Assembly (NCBI GenBank): GCA_027579435.1
Contig: JANBPK010001288.1
Coordinates: forward strand, 1-33,587
DNA from: Candolleomyces eurysporus
Lineage: Eukaryota > Basidiomycota > Agaricomycetes > Agaricales > Psathyrellaceae
Length of the DNA: 33,587 nucleotides
Direction: 5' to 3'
This document shows positions 11,663 through 23,977 of the stretch, in pieces. Within the stretch, counting starts at the first letter, position 1. Every line of letters begins with the position of its first letter. The notes under the pieces were generated by a model. The model searched no databases, was not told the origin of the DNA, and saw nothing but the letters and a program-made list of their open reading frames with translations. Both the position numbers and the translations under genes were made by a program.

Positions 11663-13280
11663 CTTGAAATAGAGAGCTGGAATTGAGGTTTTTGCGCCCC
11701 GTGCTGTCGAGCTTGGTCTGAGTGCTAGACCAATGTTTAGCTTAAGTCCTCTTCAGAAGTTCCGCAACGGTTGTCAACCCCTAATCAAAGCGTGTAAATC
11801 CTTCCTCGAAGCAGCCTTTCACGGGGACCAGTCAGTTGAATAGATAGCCATCATACAGTTCACAACAGCTACGACTTCATAGACGACTTCTTTCAATGTG
11901 TATGTCTTAGCAGAACGTCACGTTCAATCAGACGGAATGTGCTTCCTGATTCCCGGTTGACATCGTCGACCCGTGTCTGTGTTGATCGTTATGAACCTTA
12001 TGCACCTCGAGGCGATGTGACGGAGACCTAGTGGACCTGTTCAAGGCAACTTTGTGTATGATGACTGAAGAACTGTATTTGGGGGCCGAGTGGGCGAACA
12101 AGTTAGTATTACAATCGTCGAACATTTCGAAGGGCTTTTGTGTACAGATGTGTTTGGCATTAAAAGCGACCTGTTTTCCGCCTCCATTGCTGCTTGGCAG
12201 GGCTTCAACGCTCACCTTTACAGTCCTACAGACGCATTACATGTGTGTANCCCCCCACGAACTCTTTGGCGGTTTCAATACATGGCTGACGCCGGTACAT
12301 TGAGTGCGTTCAGTTTTCATCAAAAGCTTCTACCCTCAAGGTTGGTAAGGCCGATTCGCGCTATACATAGGTCGACGAACGTGCTACAAGAGAAGATACT
12401 TACTCCGTCCGTCACTATCTAGGGGAGAAATTTCTCGCCACTGCAGCAATAGAATCTCGAATTGCGTTCAGATCTAGTACTACAGGATCTCAGCCTACTA
12501 CAGCTCTCAATCCTCGAATCATCGCTTCGCATGCTACCTGTGCTCGGGCATCCCACTTTTCTGGTTTGACTGATATGATAATGTGCATCCATTAGGAGAT
12601 AGATGTGAAAGGAGACACGACACACCCGAAAGTAGTCGAGGTCGAGACGAGCTCTTCAGGAGACAATATATGTCCGGTGGGCAGCAAAGGTCCAACTCTG
12701 TCTGACGCCTGACTTTCGCCACCTTTATCATTCGATGACTGACCGTGCTGGCGAGCTCAATGCCTCAGTCATGGAATACGAATTTCCACGCTGTCACACC
12801 TGGAGAGCCATCCGAGCTCATCGGATTGGGTGTCAGCCTCAATTCCATCCAATATATTACCACGTGAATCACGCTTCTTTGGCCACTTAACCTTCCAGTC
12901 AATCTTCTGAGTTTTCCATTCTCTCAATAACTATCTCGAGCCTTGCTGTGCTGAAGTGTTTTTTTTGTTCGTCTCGATACGTCAAGCTCACCTGACGGCT
13001 GATAGGCAATCTTACCGACGTCATCGGGAGACTGGTCGTCAGTACGGGAGGCTAAGCCAAAGAATCGGGAGAAGAGGAATATGAAGAACATATCCAAATG
13101 AGGACGAACTTTTGCTATCTCTTCAACCTGCCATGCGTACTAGCTCTATCCGCGTATTCACTGAGGAAGCAACAGACACAGGAGATGCCGACAAGCTTCC
13201 CGATCTGTGTGCTAAACCCCGAAGTGTGCTATGTGTTCTTGATTTAGCGTACCGTCCCCAGGTCAGAATCGAGCTTGCTT
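11663..13280. other. Intergenic region between SSP2 and 7TM-A (divergent)
   Basis: No supported gene. It should contain the divergent promoters of SSP2 and 7TM-A. The right part includes a block (from 13013) shared with the region upstream of 7TM-B. A forward frame at 12090-12422 crosses an N at 12250 and is not recognised. Confidence 0.4.
13013..13032 (+). repeat. Upstream block shared by 7TM-A and 7TM-B (copy 1)
   Basis: ACCGACGTCATCGGGAGAC here matches ACCGATGTCATCGGGAGAC at about 17043-17061. The copies lie about 380 nt and 330 nt before the two start codons. This implies the tandem duplication that made 7TM-A and 7TM-B included several hundred bases of promoter. Confidence 0.55.
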
Positions 13281-13394
13281 CTTGATGAGTAGGGAGGGTG
13301 TGAAAGGATCATGAACGGTGCTATCGTTAAAACCAGCATTCATCCTGTCGTTGTCCTTCGCCCGCCCATTGAGCGTTCTTCCTCGCTGACAGAT
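13281..13394 (+). promoter_or_regulatory. Conserved 5' leader of 7TM-A
   Basis: CTTCTTGATGAG or close variants occur 114, 106 and 99 nt before the start codons of 7TM-A, 7TM-B and the 7TM-D relic. The following bases are alignable (GAAxxxTGC..., CATC/CTTGTCGTCxT), then a C/T-rich stretch reaches the ATG. The block is probably core promoter and 5' UTR inherited by duplication. It has no clear reading frame. 7TM-C has only weak similarity here. Confidence 0.5.
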
Positions 13395-14676
13395 ATGGCG
13401 ATAACTTACACCGATGGGGCTTTCATCGGAGCTCTCCTCTCCGAGCTCTTCATGGGTATGCATTCTGCTTGCTCGTGGCCGATACAATATCCGGGATGCG
13501 TGCACTCGCAGGCGAAGCACGCACCAGTTTACATATTGCCCCCTTTCTGACTCGTTTTCATTCTTAGGGATTTACATCACGGTCTTTGGCCTATACATAA
13601 AGCTACTTTGGGTCAGGAAGGCTCCCGTCTCAGCCGTTGATTATGGCCTCGTCACTCTTTTTGTCTTATGCCTCACTACAATCGTATTGGATGCGGTCCA
13701 ACAGTTTTTTACGCTGGTTCGTACTAGATGTGTCATGATACCCAGTGGGTTTTGAGCTAACCTTTGCTTAATAAAGATGCGTGGTGGGACTACGTGGACA
13801 TCCAAGGTCAATGCTGCCACTAGCACGATGAGTTTGACGCTAGATTTCCTCTCTCAAGCTATTCTGGTAGGCTTTCGATCCAATATTCCATCAGCAGGAA
13901 TGCCCTCAACGCAATGGCAATAGATTTATCGATGTTGGCATGTGTGGGGTCGAAACTTTTGGATTGGAGTTCTGCCAAGTATTGTGGCCCTGGCTTCATA
14001 CGGTCAGTTCCTCTTGCTTCCCTCCTTTTCAAAGCTGTGCTAAAAGCTCACAGTGGTCGGCCTTTGTGTCACAATCGATATGGCAAGTGTAGCGAGTTCC
14101 CACCAGGGAGTTGGATTGAAGAAATGGTGGGTGCCTCTTGGGCTCACCACAATGTCTTTGTCTCTGGTCGTGAACGCTGTGGTCTCAGCGCTTATGATCA
14201 GCCGGATCTACTTAGTCTACAGAGAGACGAAGCTAGCGTCTGATAACGCCAGTACCAAATTGTCTTGGGTGGCGTCCATCCTATTGGAATCCGCCATTGC
14301 TCTCTTCTTCGCCCAGTTGGTTTATCTTGTCCTGTACAAGATGGAGCATTCAGCGTTCAGTCTTGTTGCCGGCCCCGTCACCATCATCTATGTAAGTGCA
14401 CCATTTAGTTCACGATTTGCCCCTCACAATACTATCCACTTCTCACAGGGACTCAATTGCACTGCGATCATGGTTCGCGTCAATATGAATCGCTCCTACG
14501 AAACTGTTTCGACCACACGGCAACAAAGTGCCTCTCTCGAGTTCACTGTCAACAAGAATGAAAAGTCCTCGCATGTGTCCGACTTCTCTAAGTCAGCTCA
14601 GGTTGGCTCGGGTCTCAAAACCCAGAGAAATAGGCGGTTCGCGCATTCCAATGGGACCGAGACTACCATCGTTTAG
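13395..14676 (+). CDS. 7TM-A: seven-transmembrane protein of the Agaricomycete YRCWHVWG type, six exons, 314 aa
   Basis: Exons 13395-13455, 13568-13716, 13777-13866, 13924-14002, 14054-14391 and 14449-14676 give 945 nt in frame. Seven hydrophobic segments lie near residues 9-33, 42-67, 84-103, 113-137, 152-175, 193-218 and 225-248, followed by a polar tail of about 60 residues. Basic residues after TM1 (WVRK), TM3 (YRCWHVWGRN), TM5 (RIYLVYRETK) and in the tail predict N-out, C-in, the GPCR topology. The family is common in mushroom genomes and annotated as hypothetical integral membrane protein; I know no proven function. No signal peptide or CaaX end. Exon sizes and phases match 7TM-B and 7TM-C. 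A receptor role is inference. Confidence 0.88.
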
Positions 14677-17042
14677 TAGTGTTTGTACAGTCGTAGTAGT
14701 TTCCGTACTGTACTGTGAGTCGTGTATAGACTTGAAGGAAGAGTTTCAGCTTTTTTGGTGGTAGGTAGGCGTGCCTCAACCAAACGAAATCCCGATCAAT
14801 CTGTTAGGTTAGAGAGGAGAGCGACGCATCTGCTGTCCCTGTTAAATGTTGTTAACATAGGCAAAAAAGAGACTTGCACAAGCTTTGTCTCCCTGGTGCT
14901 TGAGCCAGCGTAATCATCTACTGGCCGCATCCTCGGATTGCACGCATGATCAATGATTACGCCCCTGTTCTCTGAAAATGCGATTATGTCACTTTTGATT
15001 CGCCGAGTAGTATTGAATTTTCGCACCCAGCTACTTAATCTATCTGCTAGCTCTCCCAAATTCTTGTTATGCTAAGAGTGCGCTTATGGATTCAAGGCCC
15101 TTACTCCTGGCAAATAGGTTGTCATATTTAAGTAACCTTCACGCTCTCTAGATGTCCCTAGACCAGTTTATGTGGGTGATCCCATGGGCCAATGAGGAAA
15201 TGGTGGAAGATATCATGGCGGCAGTCAGGCTTTCGGTGGAAATAGGCGAGAATAAACACGGGTCAAAAGATTGATCTACCAAGAACAGAAAGGCTATACG
15301 AGTTACCTGAATCTAAAGCTGGATTCTTGAACATGCATTGCTCGAGTGCCAAGATAGCAAAGATCTTGTAAGCCCACGTGCCACATTCTGGCAGAAAATG
15401 CGTGGCTTGTCATCGACCATGCCTCCAAGCCCACAGAACCTCCCATCACTGGTCGTGGGTCTGAAACGCCTTTTGGCCGCCGGTCGGCCTAGGTTTGCTT
15501 TGCAGTCCAAAGGCCATTTCATTGTTGATCCTAGTATCCTGAGAGTGAGCGAAGACATTTTATGTCATTACTATCTCTACATGCATAATCTTCTAAACGG
15601 AACTGTAGACACTTACCACCCAACTTGCGGATTCTACTGTAATCTACATTTTCCACGCGCAAGAGTGACAGATGTGTGGCCTGTTACATAGTCAAGACCC
15701 GATATTTCTGGACAGGCGCTGCCCAAGCGAGGCGCAAAGGCAGCTGAATCCGCGAGTATGTGTTGCCGTCGATCTCGAACAAGAATTTGGCCTTGTCTGG
15801 CTCTGCCAAGTTTGTGGCCCACCCCCTTACAAAGCTCGCAATCAATCGAGGCGTGCACTACCCAAGTTTTGGCATAGTTCGCTTATCAGGTCCTTGTATT
15901 CAGATTGGTTCCGATGTTCATTCAGATCAGAGAACATGAGGGAAATGGACGCGGGGTGATTCCCTAAGGATATCTTTTTTCTTGCTGAAGCCTGGTGCAC
16001 CAGCCTACGGCTAGAAGCACTCGCGCCTGCATCGACCACCTTTACACTGTAAAAAAGCTGTCTCTGAGGTGATATCAACGTGGATCTGAAGATATGGAGC
16101 TAGCAGGAAATTACAGTTTGCTTATACTGTAATTAGCTCTCCAGAACCCGACGTTCAGAATTGAACCAAGTCCGGTTGATTACTGATACGACCATCAAGT
16201 ATTTTCGTCCAACCTTCTAAATATGAAGGTCTCTTCCACGTCCCGCGACTAGGAGACGGCCCTGATACGAGACTTCGACGCTCAACCGGGCAGGAAGCTT
16301 CTTAAGCTCAGCAATCTTTCCGCACGTCGCTGGGGGAATGTCCCTAGCCTCGGGTAGGCTAGGTAAGTCCAATTCATTTGCACTGCTTGATCAACTCCAA
16401 CAATCTCGGCTACAAGACCCCAAAGGATATTCTTATATAGCAGTATTAGCGGGGTTTAATGGCGAACTGACTCTCAAGGTAGCAAAACAGGGCTGAGAGC
16501 AACTGGCTTGTCCCGAGCATGGAGAAACCTGAATCAGCTTGAAACAAAGGCTTGAACGTTACCCGGAAAAGTTCACGTTCACTCTTGCATGTGGGCTAGG
16601 TCAAAAAGTACTTTTTTATCCACTCTATAATTCACTACATAGTTCACTCCGTAGTCTGCGAGGGTAATCCATCAGAGGAGGCGACTGATTGTCCAGCATA
16701 TCAGCGAAGCAACGCCGTCAAGCTTCTCACTTTTCTCACCTCTTGTCAACCTTTGCCTTCTCCCGACTCTCCGAGTGATCGCTCTCAATATCCATCGTAG
16801 ACCTTGCTGTATCGGAGTCGNTTTTACGTTTGTTGTAGAACGTCGGCAGCGTAGGTGAATGAGACCAGATCGGCTATGATACACTTGTTGGTGCTGAGAC
16901 AGACGTCAGCATCTCTTGCCTTCAACGCCATACGACGTGCCAGTCAGCCTTACCAGGAATCTATCTGACCAAACCCAACCTCGACTACTCCACCGTTGAA
17001 TCGGCATCTCGGAAGAACCTGAATAAGCTGGTAAGCATTTAC
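14677..17042. other. Intergenic region between 7TM-A and 7TM-B
   Basis: No supported gene in about 2.4 kb. I searched for a missing secreted-peptide gene upstream of 7TM-B and found no signal peptide with a spliced Trp tail. A 40-codon ORF at 15151-15273 contains WVIPWANEE after a CTCTCTAG acceptor-like site, but its phase does not fit the SSP genes. An N lies at 16821. Confidence 0.4.
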
Positions 17043-17372
17043 ACCGATGTCATCGGGAGACCGTAGTCAATGCGAGACATGACAAGAAATCACGAGAAGT
17101 GGAAGCTTGTACGAGATTCAATTGAATGGAGTGCTACTGGTGATAATGCCTTCGGTATTCGAAATGTATTGGTTTCGCCTGTCTATCTACTTTAAATGCA
17201 ACAGGCACAGGGGGCATCTATCTTTAGTTTGGCATCCTCGTCTTCAGGCCAAAGTCGTGTTTGCTTCTTGATGAGCACGTCGGGCATAAAATCATCATGA
17301 AGAGTGCCACTTGTACAGCCAGACCTCATCTTATCGTCATCCTTCCCCCATCCATTTTCATTTGGCAGAGCC
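17043..17372 (+). promoter_or_regulatory. Promoter and leader of 7TM-B, duplicated from or with 7TM-A
   Basis: It starts with the CGATGTCATCGGGAGAC block shared with 7TM-A and includes CTTCTTGATGAGCACGT at 17264-17280, which also precedes the 7TM-D relic (TTGATGAGCACGT). No TATA box as clear as those of the GMC or SSP4 genes was seen. Confidence 0.5.
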
Positions 17373-18617
17373 ATGGCGATAAGCTACACCGATGGTGCTT
17401 TCATAGGAGCTCTCCTCTCGGAGCTCTTCATGGGTACGTATGGGCCTCATACCTCGTCCGCACCCAAATGTTTCGCGGTCGTCTAACCCGTGTTTACTCT
17501 TAGGGGTATACGTGACGGTCTTTGGTCTCTATGTCAAGCTACTTTGGGTCAGGAAGACACCCTTCTCAGCTGTGGACTATGGCCTGGTCTCCCTTTTCGT
17601 CTTATGTGTTGCCACAATCGTGCTGGACGCAGTACNAGCAGTTTTTTTACCTTGGTTTGAACTATTTTATCACAGAGGGACTTTCATTGACGTCAACCCG
17701 CCTTCACGCAGATGCGCGGTGGAGCTCCTTGGACGGCCAAGGTTAACGCTGCGACCAGCACGATGAGCTTGACGTTAGATTTCATTTCTCAAGCTATTCT
17801 GGTAGGCCTCCTTTCGCATTCCCATCTCCTACAGAGTAGACTCAGCGTAATGGTGGTAGATCTATCGCTGTTGGCACGTGTGGGGACGGAACCTCTGGAT
17901 TGGAGTTCTGCCGAGTATTGTGGCTGTGATTTCGTACGGTCAGCTTCCCCTACAACTTCCGATTCAACAATATTTACTAACGACTTTATAGTAGCCGGCC
18001 TGTGTGTCACAATCGATATGGCAAGTGTAGCAAGCTCCCACCAGGGACTTGGATTAAAACATTGGTGGGCGCCTCTCGGACTCACCACGATGTCTTTGTC
18101 TCTGGCCGTGAACGCTGTGGTCTCAGCGCTGATGATCAGCCGGATTTACTTGGTCTACAAAGAGACTACATTGGCGTCGGACGGCACCAGTATCAAATTA
18201 TCTTGGGTGGCCTCAATCCTTTTGGAGTCCGCCATTGCATTGTTTTTTGCCCAGTTGGTTTATCTCGTCCTCTATAAGTGCAACACAGCGTTTAACGTTG
18301 TCGCTGGTCCTGTCACAATCATTTACGTATGTTTTCCAGTTCGTTCAAAGGTTCGCCCATCATATTGTTGACCTGTATTTGTCCAGGGATTGAACTGCAC
18401 CGCGATCATGGTGCGCGTCGGAATGAATCGTTCCTACGAAACCATTTCACCAACTCACCGGGGACGGGATACGTCTCTCGTGTTTAACGTCCAGAAAACC
18501 GAGAAGTCGTTGCCTGTCTCTGAATTCTTCAACTCAACTCAGATCAGCTCCAATTTTGAGACCCAAAGGAAAGGGCGGTTTACTCGGTCGAACGAGACGG
18601 AGACTACCATTGGCTAG
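17373..18617 (+). CDS. 7TM-B: seven-transmembrane protein, close tandem paralogue of 7TM-A, six exons
   Basis: Exons 17373-17433, 17504-17654, 17712-17801, 17860-17938, 17992-18326 and 18387-18617 mirror 7TM-A exactly in phase. The product is very similar to 7TM-A (ISYTDGAFIGALLSELFMG, IYRCWHVWGRN, ISRIYLVYKET, GLNCTAIMVRV). Exon 2 is two bases longer than in 7TM-A. It holds an N at 17636 and seven T where 7TM-A has six; removing the N and one T restores an intact 314-aa protein. I read this as an assembly error rather than a pseudogene. Differences from 7TM-A cluster in the C-terminal tail and in the TM2-TM3 and TM6-TM7 loops. The predicted topology is N-out, C-in. Function unknown; receptor-like by shape. 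Confidence 0.83.
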
Positions 18618-19849
18618 CCATGCGCTTGCCATATCTATTCAGGGTTTGATAATCATGTAGCGCGCTTGAAACTTTAGATAAAGCACATGAGTTCGTAATT
18701 TTCCCTAACGTAGAGCACTCAGTATCTTGAAAGCTAGGTCCTCGATCAGTTTACTTCTGGTTATGTTTTAGTTCTACAAGTAGTGAGGGTGTCTAGGAAT
18801 TCCTGCCCCGATCGGAGTTGCTGGCACAGTCGCATGTCGCATCTTACCGTAGCCCTGGAGTGAACTCATGGGCCTGTCTCGAGCTCACTGAAGGTCGTCC
18901 TACGTGGTAATTTCAAGAGCCAAGAGACATATCGACTCCAAACTTGGTCTTAATGTCCCTGTATCTTGAGGCCGTAGCGAAGTGAGGCAGGCCTTGTACA
19001 ACATAATATTAATCGGCCGTTCCCACGTAATTGACCGAGTGAATGTGTCGATGTTGGTGTACTACGGATTGCTGACCTGACTCCTCGTGTAGGGGTCACG
19101 ATGTTTCCTCTTTTCCCGACTTATAGGACATAATAAATAGACCGCTAAATACCAGGGAGGTGCTTTTTTCGAATGAGCGTCATCTGTGCGCTAGCCCGAC
19201 ATGTCCACTGTTGTTTGTACCCGGGCCGCTCGGAAGGATGTGGAAATTATGGGCGTCCATTGCTTCGCACTTTGCGATGAGACGGACTTGACGAGTTTAG
19301 ACANTTTTTTTATGAGAGGACAGATCGAGCTGCCTTTGTTGGACACGAGGTGTTGATTATTTCCGCTGGGTAGCGCCCGGATCCAATGGAGTGCCTGAGG
19401 ATTGCTCTGGGTCTCTGGCAACGAAGTCCGTGGGGGATCCGTTGACTGTCGATTGGAGTCTCAATGGGATTATGAATTTTGCGCTGATGCCGTTTTCTGC
19501 CTCTAGGTTCTCAACAATGCCTTATGAGTCTTTGGATGATTTGAATCGTTGGTGCGAGGATGAAGATCCCGACTGTCTTTGGCTGATTTGATATAGCAAG
19601 CGCCGGTCAAGAACATTCTGGATGTAATTCGGCTGCACCGTGCCTTTTCACCTTCTGATCAAGATTCCCATTTGAGTTGCGTTAATAGCGACGTTGTGGG
19701 TCAATGGGAAGACTTGGCGCTGTGAACGGGGAAAACACTGATTTCTCAGGCTTTGAGGCTATCTCTGGCTTGCGATTTGTGAAGGTATAAAAGAAGTGCA
19801 GGAGCCTTCTTGTCTTTCAACAGCATCTTTCCGGCTGACCTAAACGAAG
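18618..19849. other. Intergenic region before the GMC oxidase, with an unexplained ORF fragment
   Basis: A forward open stretch begins at the ATG at 19200 (STVVCTRAARKDVEIMGVH) and meets an N and a T run at 19304. A second frame then stays open to 19591 (SASRFSTMPYESLDDLNRW, CEDEDPDCLWLI end). The amino acid use looks protein-like, but I do not recognise a family and cannot join the frames with confidence. It may be a decayed gene or a gene split by an assembly error. Confidence 0.3.
19786..19793 (+). promoter_or_regulatory. TATA box of the GMC oxidase gene
   Basis: TATAAAAG lies 64 nt upstream of the ATG at 19850, a usual core-promoter spacing for fungal genes with short leaders. Confidence 0.6.
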
Positions 19850-22161
19850 ATGCAGTTTGGAACTCTCGCATCTCTTGTCGCCCTTTTCCTACAGGTTGCT
19901 CATGGGCGAGTGTACCCGTCTATAAGCGACGTACCAACTAGACGAAGCTACGACTTCATTATTGTCGGAGGTGCGTGAATTTCCTCTCTACTTTGTATCA
20001 GATTTACACTCATATGGCTCTAGGTGGGACCTCGGGGTCGGTTATCGCCAGTAGGCTCAGCGAGAATCCTCGTTTCAATGTTCTTTTGATTGAAGCAGGC
20101 CCAGAGTGCGTCCTGAGTGATCCCTTTTTAAGCTCAGATCTTTTATTGAAGCCCGTTGCTGTGGTTTTGTTGCTGTAGCAACGAAGGTGTCCTCGAAATT
20201 GCAGCCCCAGGATATTTCTGGCCCAAAGGTATTAATGACACGTACAAGTGGAACTACGTCACCGAGCCCCAGCTGAATGTTGGCAACCGCACACTCGAGT
20301 ACGAGAGAGGACATGTGCTTGGAGGAAGTAGCTCGATAAGTACATCTGGAACATCCCTTGAACATATAATTGTGAAAGAGCTAACGGATGATTTCTTGTA
20401 GATGGTATGCTGTATACCCGTGGCTCAGCCGACGAATACGATGCCTGGGCCAAGATCACTCACGACCAAGGTTGGTCATGGAAGTCTCTGTTCTCGCTTG
20501 TCAAAAGGGTGAGTGTGGTGGTCATGATATCCTCGATAAAAAATAAACTAATAGGGGGTGAAGCATGAGAAATGGATTCCACCGAGCGGGGGTAGGAATA
20601 TCACAGGCCAATTCAATCCCCGTGTGCATGGATTCCACGGAAATACCTTTGTGTCTTTGCCTCCGAGCGATCCTAGCCCTGTTGACCTGCGTGTCATGCG
20701 GAATGCTCAGCTACAGAGTGAGAGGTTCCCATTTAATTTGGACCCAAACTCGGGTTATCCTCTGGGCGTTAGTGAGTTCAAAACCCTCCTGGTGCAATGC
20801 CGCTTGTCTCTGATACCGTTTTATAGCTTGGACGCAATCAAACATTGGGAAGGGTGAAAGGAGTAGTGCAGCGACTGCGTATCTCGGACCGCAAGTCAGA
20901 CGAAGAGTGAACCTAGACATTGTTATCAATACTCTGGCCACTCGTGTCCTGACAACCAAGCCCGGACGACAACCTGATATTCGGACTGTCGAACTTGCTC
21001 CTAGTTCTGGAGGTGATAATGCTGTCTTGAACTGATTGTGGCCCCGGATGTTGACGTTCCTATTAGGGGATACCCGGAGGACTTTCACGGCTTCTAAGGA
21101 GCTTATACTTACAGCCGGTGCCATTGGCTCTCCACAAATTCTACTCAATTCAGGCATCGGTGATCGCAATGACTTGAAGGCCTTGGGTATCCGCCCTATC
21201 GTTGACCTTCCGGATGTAGGCAAAGGCCTTACCGACCATACCGTCAGAATTGCACTGTGGAACTCAACTGCTCCTCCTCCACCTCCGTGGGTATTGTTTC
21301 GATATTCAGCGTCCCGTTTTAATCAAAATTCCCGCAGGATCGACGACCAAGAAGCACTGGAGCAATGGCAGAAAAATCGAACTGGTCCTCTGGCTCAGTT
21401 TGCCACAGGGCATATCGTTTGGTCCAAGATCCCGTCGAACGCATCCATCTGGAGAAATCATCGCGATCCAGCTGCTGGGAAGAACTCCCCTCATATTGAG
21501 CTGCACATTTTCGTGAGTGTATGTACCGCAAATTTGACCGCCGTCGCTGAGATGATACTTACAATTCCCAGAGCACAGGACCTGTTGTTGGATGTAGTAT
21601 CATCTTGTTAACACCCCAATCACGTACGTGCTTCCTGTTTTCCTGAAGGCACATTTCAAAGAACATTTTTAGGTGGAACTGTGAGATTGAGATCCAATAA
21701 TCCATTCGACGCGCCGATCATTAATCCTGGATACCTCACGCATCCGTTCGACATCGAAGCCATCCGCGAAGGCGCTCGTCTTGCCAAACAGTTCTTCACA
21801 GGACCTGCTTGGGACGGCTATCTCATCAATCCGGTCACTTTGGACCCAGATACTGATCCCGCTGCGTACGATGAATCCACTCGCAATACTCTGATTACCA
21901 CCGTCCATCCCACAGGGACGGCGGCTATGTCTGCGAGGAACGCAAAGAACGGAGTGCTGGACCCTGATCTCAAAGTGAAAGGATTACGAGGACTTCGTAT
22001 TGCTGATTCTTCAGCCATGGTGAATACATCTTTTTCTATCCCATGCTAACTGGACTCTGATGGTACCTTCTTTCTAGCCTGTAATCCCCACTGGGCATAC
22101 TCCAGCTGGCACTTATCTTCTTGCTGAGCGTGCTGCAGATTTGATTAGGTCTGCGTGGTAA
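19850..22161 (+). CDS. Secreted GMC oxidoreductase, aryl-alcohol-oxidase-like, 11 exons, 583 aa
   Basis: Exons: 19850-19970, 20024-20105, 20179-20339, 20402-20508, 20555-20771, 20827-21012, 21067-21286, 21338-21512, 21572-21623, 21673-22019, 22078-22161 (1752 nt, in frame). Residues 1-19 are a signal peptide. [13 protein letters not shown] (about 37-49) is the FAD dinucleotide-binding loop, LLIEAGP follows, and [15 protein letters not shown] is GMC signature 1. The catalytic pair is His519 in VHPTGTAAM and His563 in TGHTPAGTY. Their spacing of 44 equals that of Pleurotus aryl-alcohol oxidase as I recall it, and the length is close to its 593. Such enzymes oxidise aromatic alcohols and supply H2O2 to lignin peroxidases; the substrate here is not provable. 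The 51-nt intron at 21287-21337 is in frame, so a 600-aa unspliced form is also open. Confidence 0.9.
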
Positions 22162-23977
22162 ACAACCCTGTGTACAATTCCAAACTATGTGTCTTTACGA
22201 AATGAATGGTTTGTATCCATTGAGCACCCCTCCAATAGCTAAACCAAATTGGGATGAGTTTTAATGGAATGAGGCTGCATGTATGTAGAAAAAGTACCAC
22301 TCTCAACTAGAGGGCTCGCTCTTGAACCCTCTCAAAAGGTGACGAATAACCCTGATTGAGACCGTGTGCTGCGACCGAAACGCCCGCTCAAAATGCACTT
22401 GGTATTAACTACTGATCGCTCTTGAGAGGAAGGTTGGCCCTCTTTCTGTTTCTGTGTACAATTGAGATAGTAAGTAGCATATTACACTCCCGCGTTTGGA
22501 GATTTTCATATCACTCTATCTCATCCTTGTTCGAAATGCCACATTGCCATAAATCAGTCAGTGTAGATGTTCTCTGGCGTCGTCTTTTTTTTAAAGTCCC
22601 CTGTTGGCACACATAGCTCGGTTTGGCTATTCGGGACATTTCTTGTAGTGTCAACAAGGCCGAGAAGTCGGTACGATCGCAATTATCGACGCATACCCCG
22701 TATCAGCCTGTTAGGGGCATCGATCACGATTTATCCATACCCTACTCCCGTTATTCACAGCCAAGTTCATAAGATTAGTCGAGTAGCCTAGCAGAACTCG
22801 TGGTTCGTAATGCTGGGCGAGCCATAGAGCTCTGCCGAATTCGACTGCCATACATACTACACCTCAAATTCGGCTTAGCAGAATTATTGGGTGGGCATTG
22901 ACACGGATCGCGTAAATGGATCGCAGAAAGACTAGATCTAGCCCAGAGTATCAAGGATTGGGTATGCTGTCGAGATTTCATTCAGCTTGAGCTTCATTTT
23001 GGGCCTGCAATTTAATGGGTGTGCGAGAGAGTAGAAAGATTCAATCGCACAGGCTTATCGGTACTGTACTCAGAAGTTCATGACTCAAGGGGTTCATGAA
23101 GATCAAGCACACCTACCTCTCTCAATTTTTTTAAAGCTCGGCAGTTGCACGTCTCAAGCCGTCGGATTCGCCACTTCTCAGCAGCCAACGAGCGCTAGGA
23201 TGAAACGAGTGAGAACAGAGTGAGAGATACTGTAGTCTGAGGTCTTCGTTCAACTGAATCATGTTCAGTCTTCCACTCCTCGCAACCCTCCGACACGATT
23301 TCCTGGAGTGACAATCAATCTCCCGACATCGGAAATATGCGTATCAGCACCTGCAGGAGATCTGAAATTGATGAGAGGACTGAAGAATCATCTCGACAGT
23401 TCAAACTTCTCCGATGAAATTCAACTTTGACATGTGGGAAGTCTATGTAGTTGGACACAATACAATTGTATAACTGATCATCAAACGAGAGATCCTTACT
23501 GGTCGGATGAACTTGGATGGCTATGCAGTTTCCGGGATACCTAGGTGCTGATGAAGATACCCAAATTATACCCAGACGGTCTGGGCGTGTCGTGCCGTGT
23601 CGAAATTCTTCTCCANTTTTTTTCTGACAAAGGCGCTCTGCACGACGGAAGACTCGCACATTATAGCGGGACACATCCAAACTTGTGTCAGTTGCACTTG
23701 ATCTCGCGACTAGAGAGACCCAAATTTACTTCGGGCTGTTATCGACACCCATAAGGCCTAGTACATTCGCCAGAACGCCGACAGTACTATCGGAAGAAGA
23801 AACCTCCCATACTTCACAGAGGCTCATTAGCCCAGTACTTCTTCCAATAAACTCCATTGTTATTCTCACTGTCTCGGCTGATTCGTGGATTTTGAGAGCT
23901 CCTTGAAGGAGTACTTCAACGACGACAATTGTCTGATAGTGGTACTATACTGCTCCGAGCCCTTCCCTTAGCCCAAT
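22162..23977. other. Intergenic region between the GMC oxidase and SSP3
   Basis: No supported gene. A minus-strand frame at 23680-23315 (121 codons) and a forward frame at 23545-23754 overlap around an N at 23616; neither resembles a family I know. No repeat structure was noticed. Confidence 0.4.

Noticed and set aside
12090..12422. 110-codon forward ORF across the N at 12250
   Set aside because: The frame depends on the N, two frames overlap here, and no family is recognisable.
15151..15273. Short ORF with WVIPWANEE as the missing secreted-peptide exon for 7TM-B
   Set aside because: An acceptor-like CTCTCTAG precedes it, but the phase needed is 0 rather than 1, and no upstream signal-peptide exon was found.
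17504..17654. 7TM-B as a frameshifted pseudogene
   Set aside because: The only defect is an N plus one extra T in a homopolymer. All other exons, splice sites and residues are intact, so a sequence error is more likely.
23315..23680. 121-codon minus-strand ORF across the N at 23616
   Set aside because: No start context, splice sites or known motifs; equally open in a forward frame.
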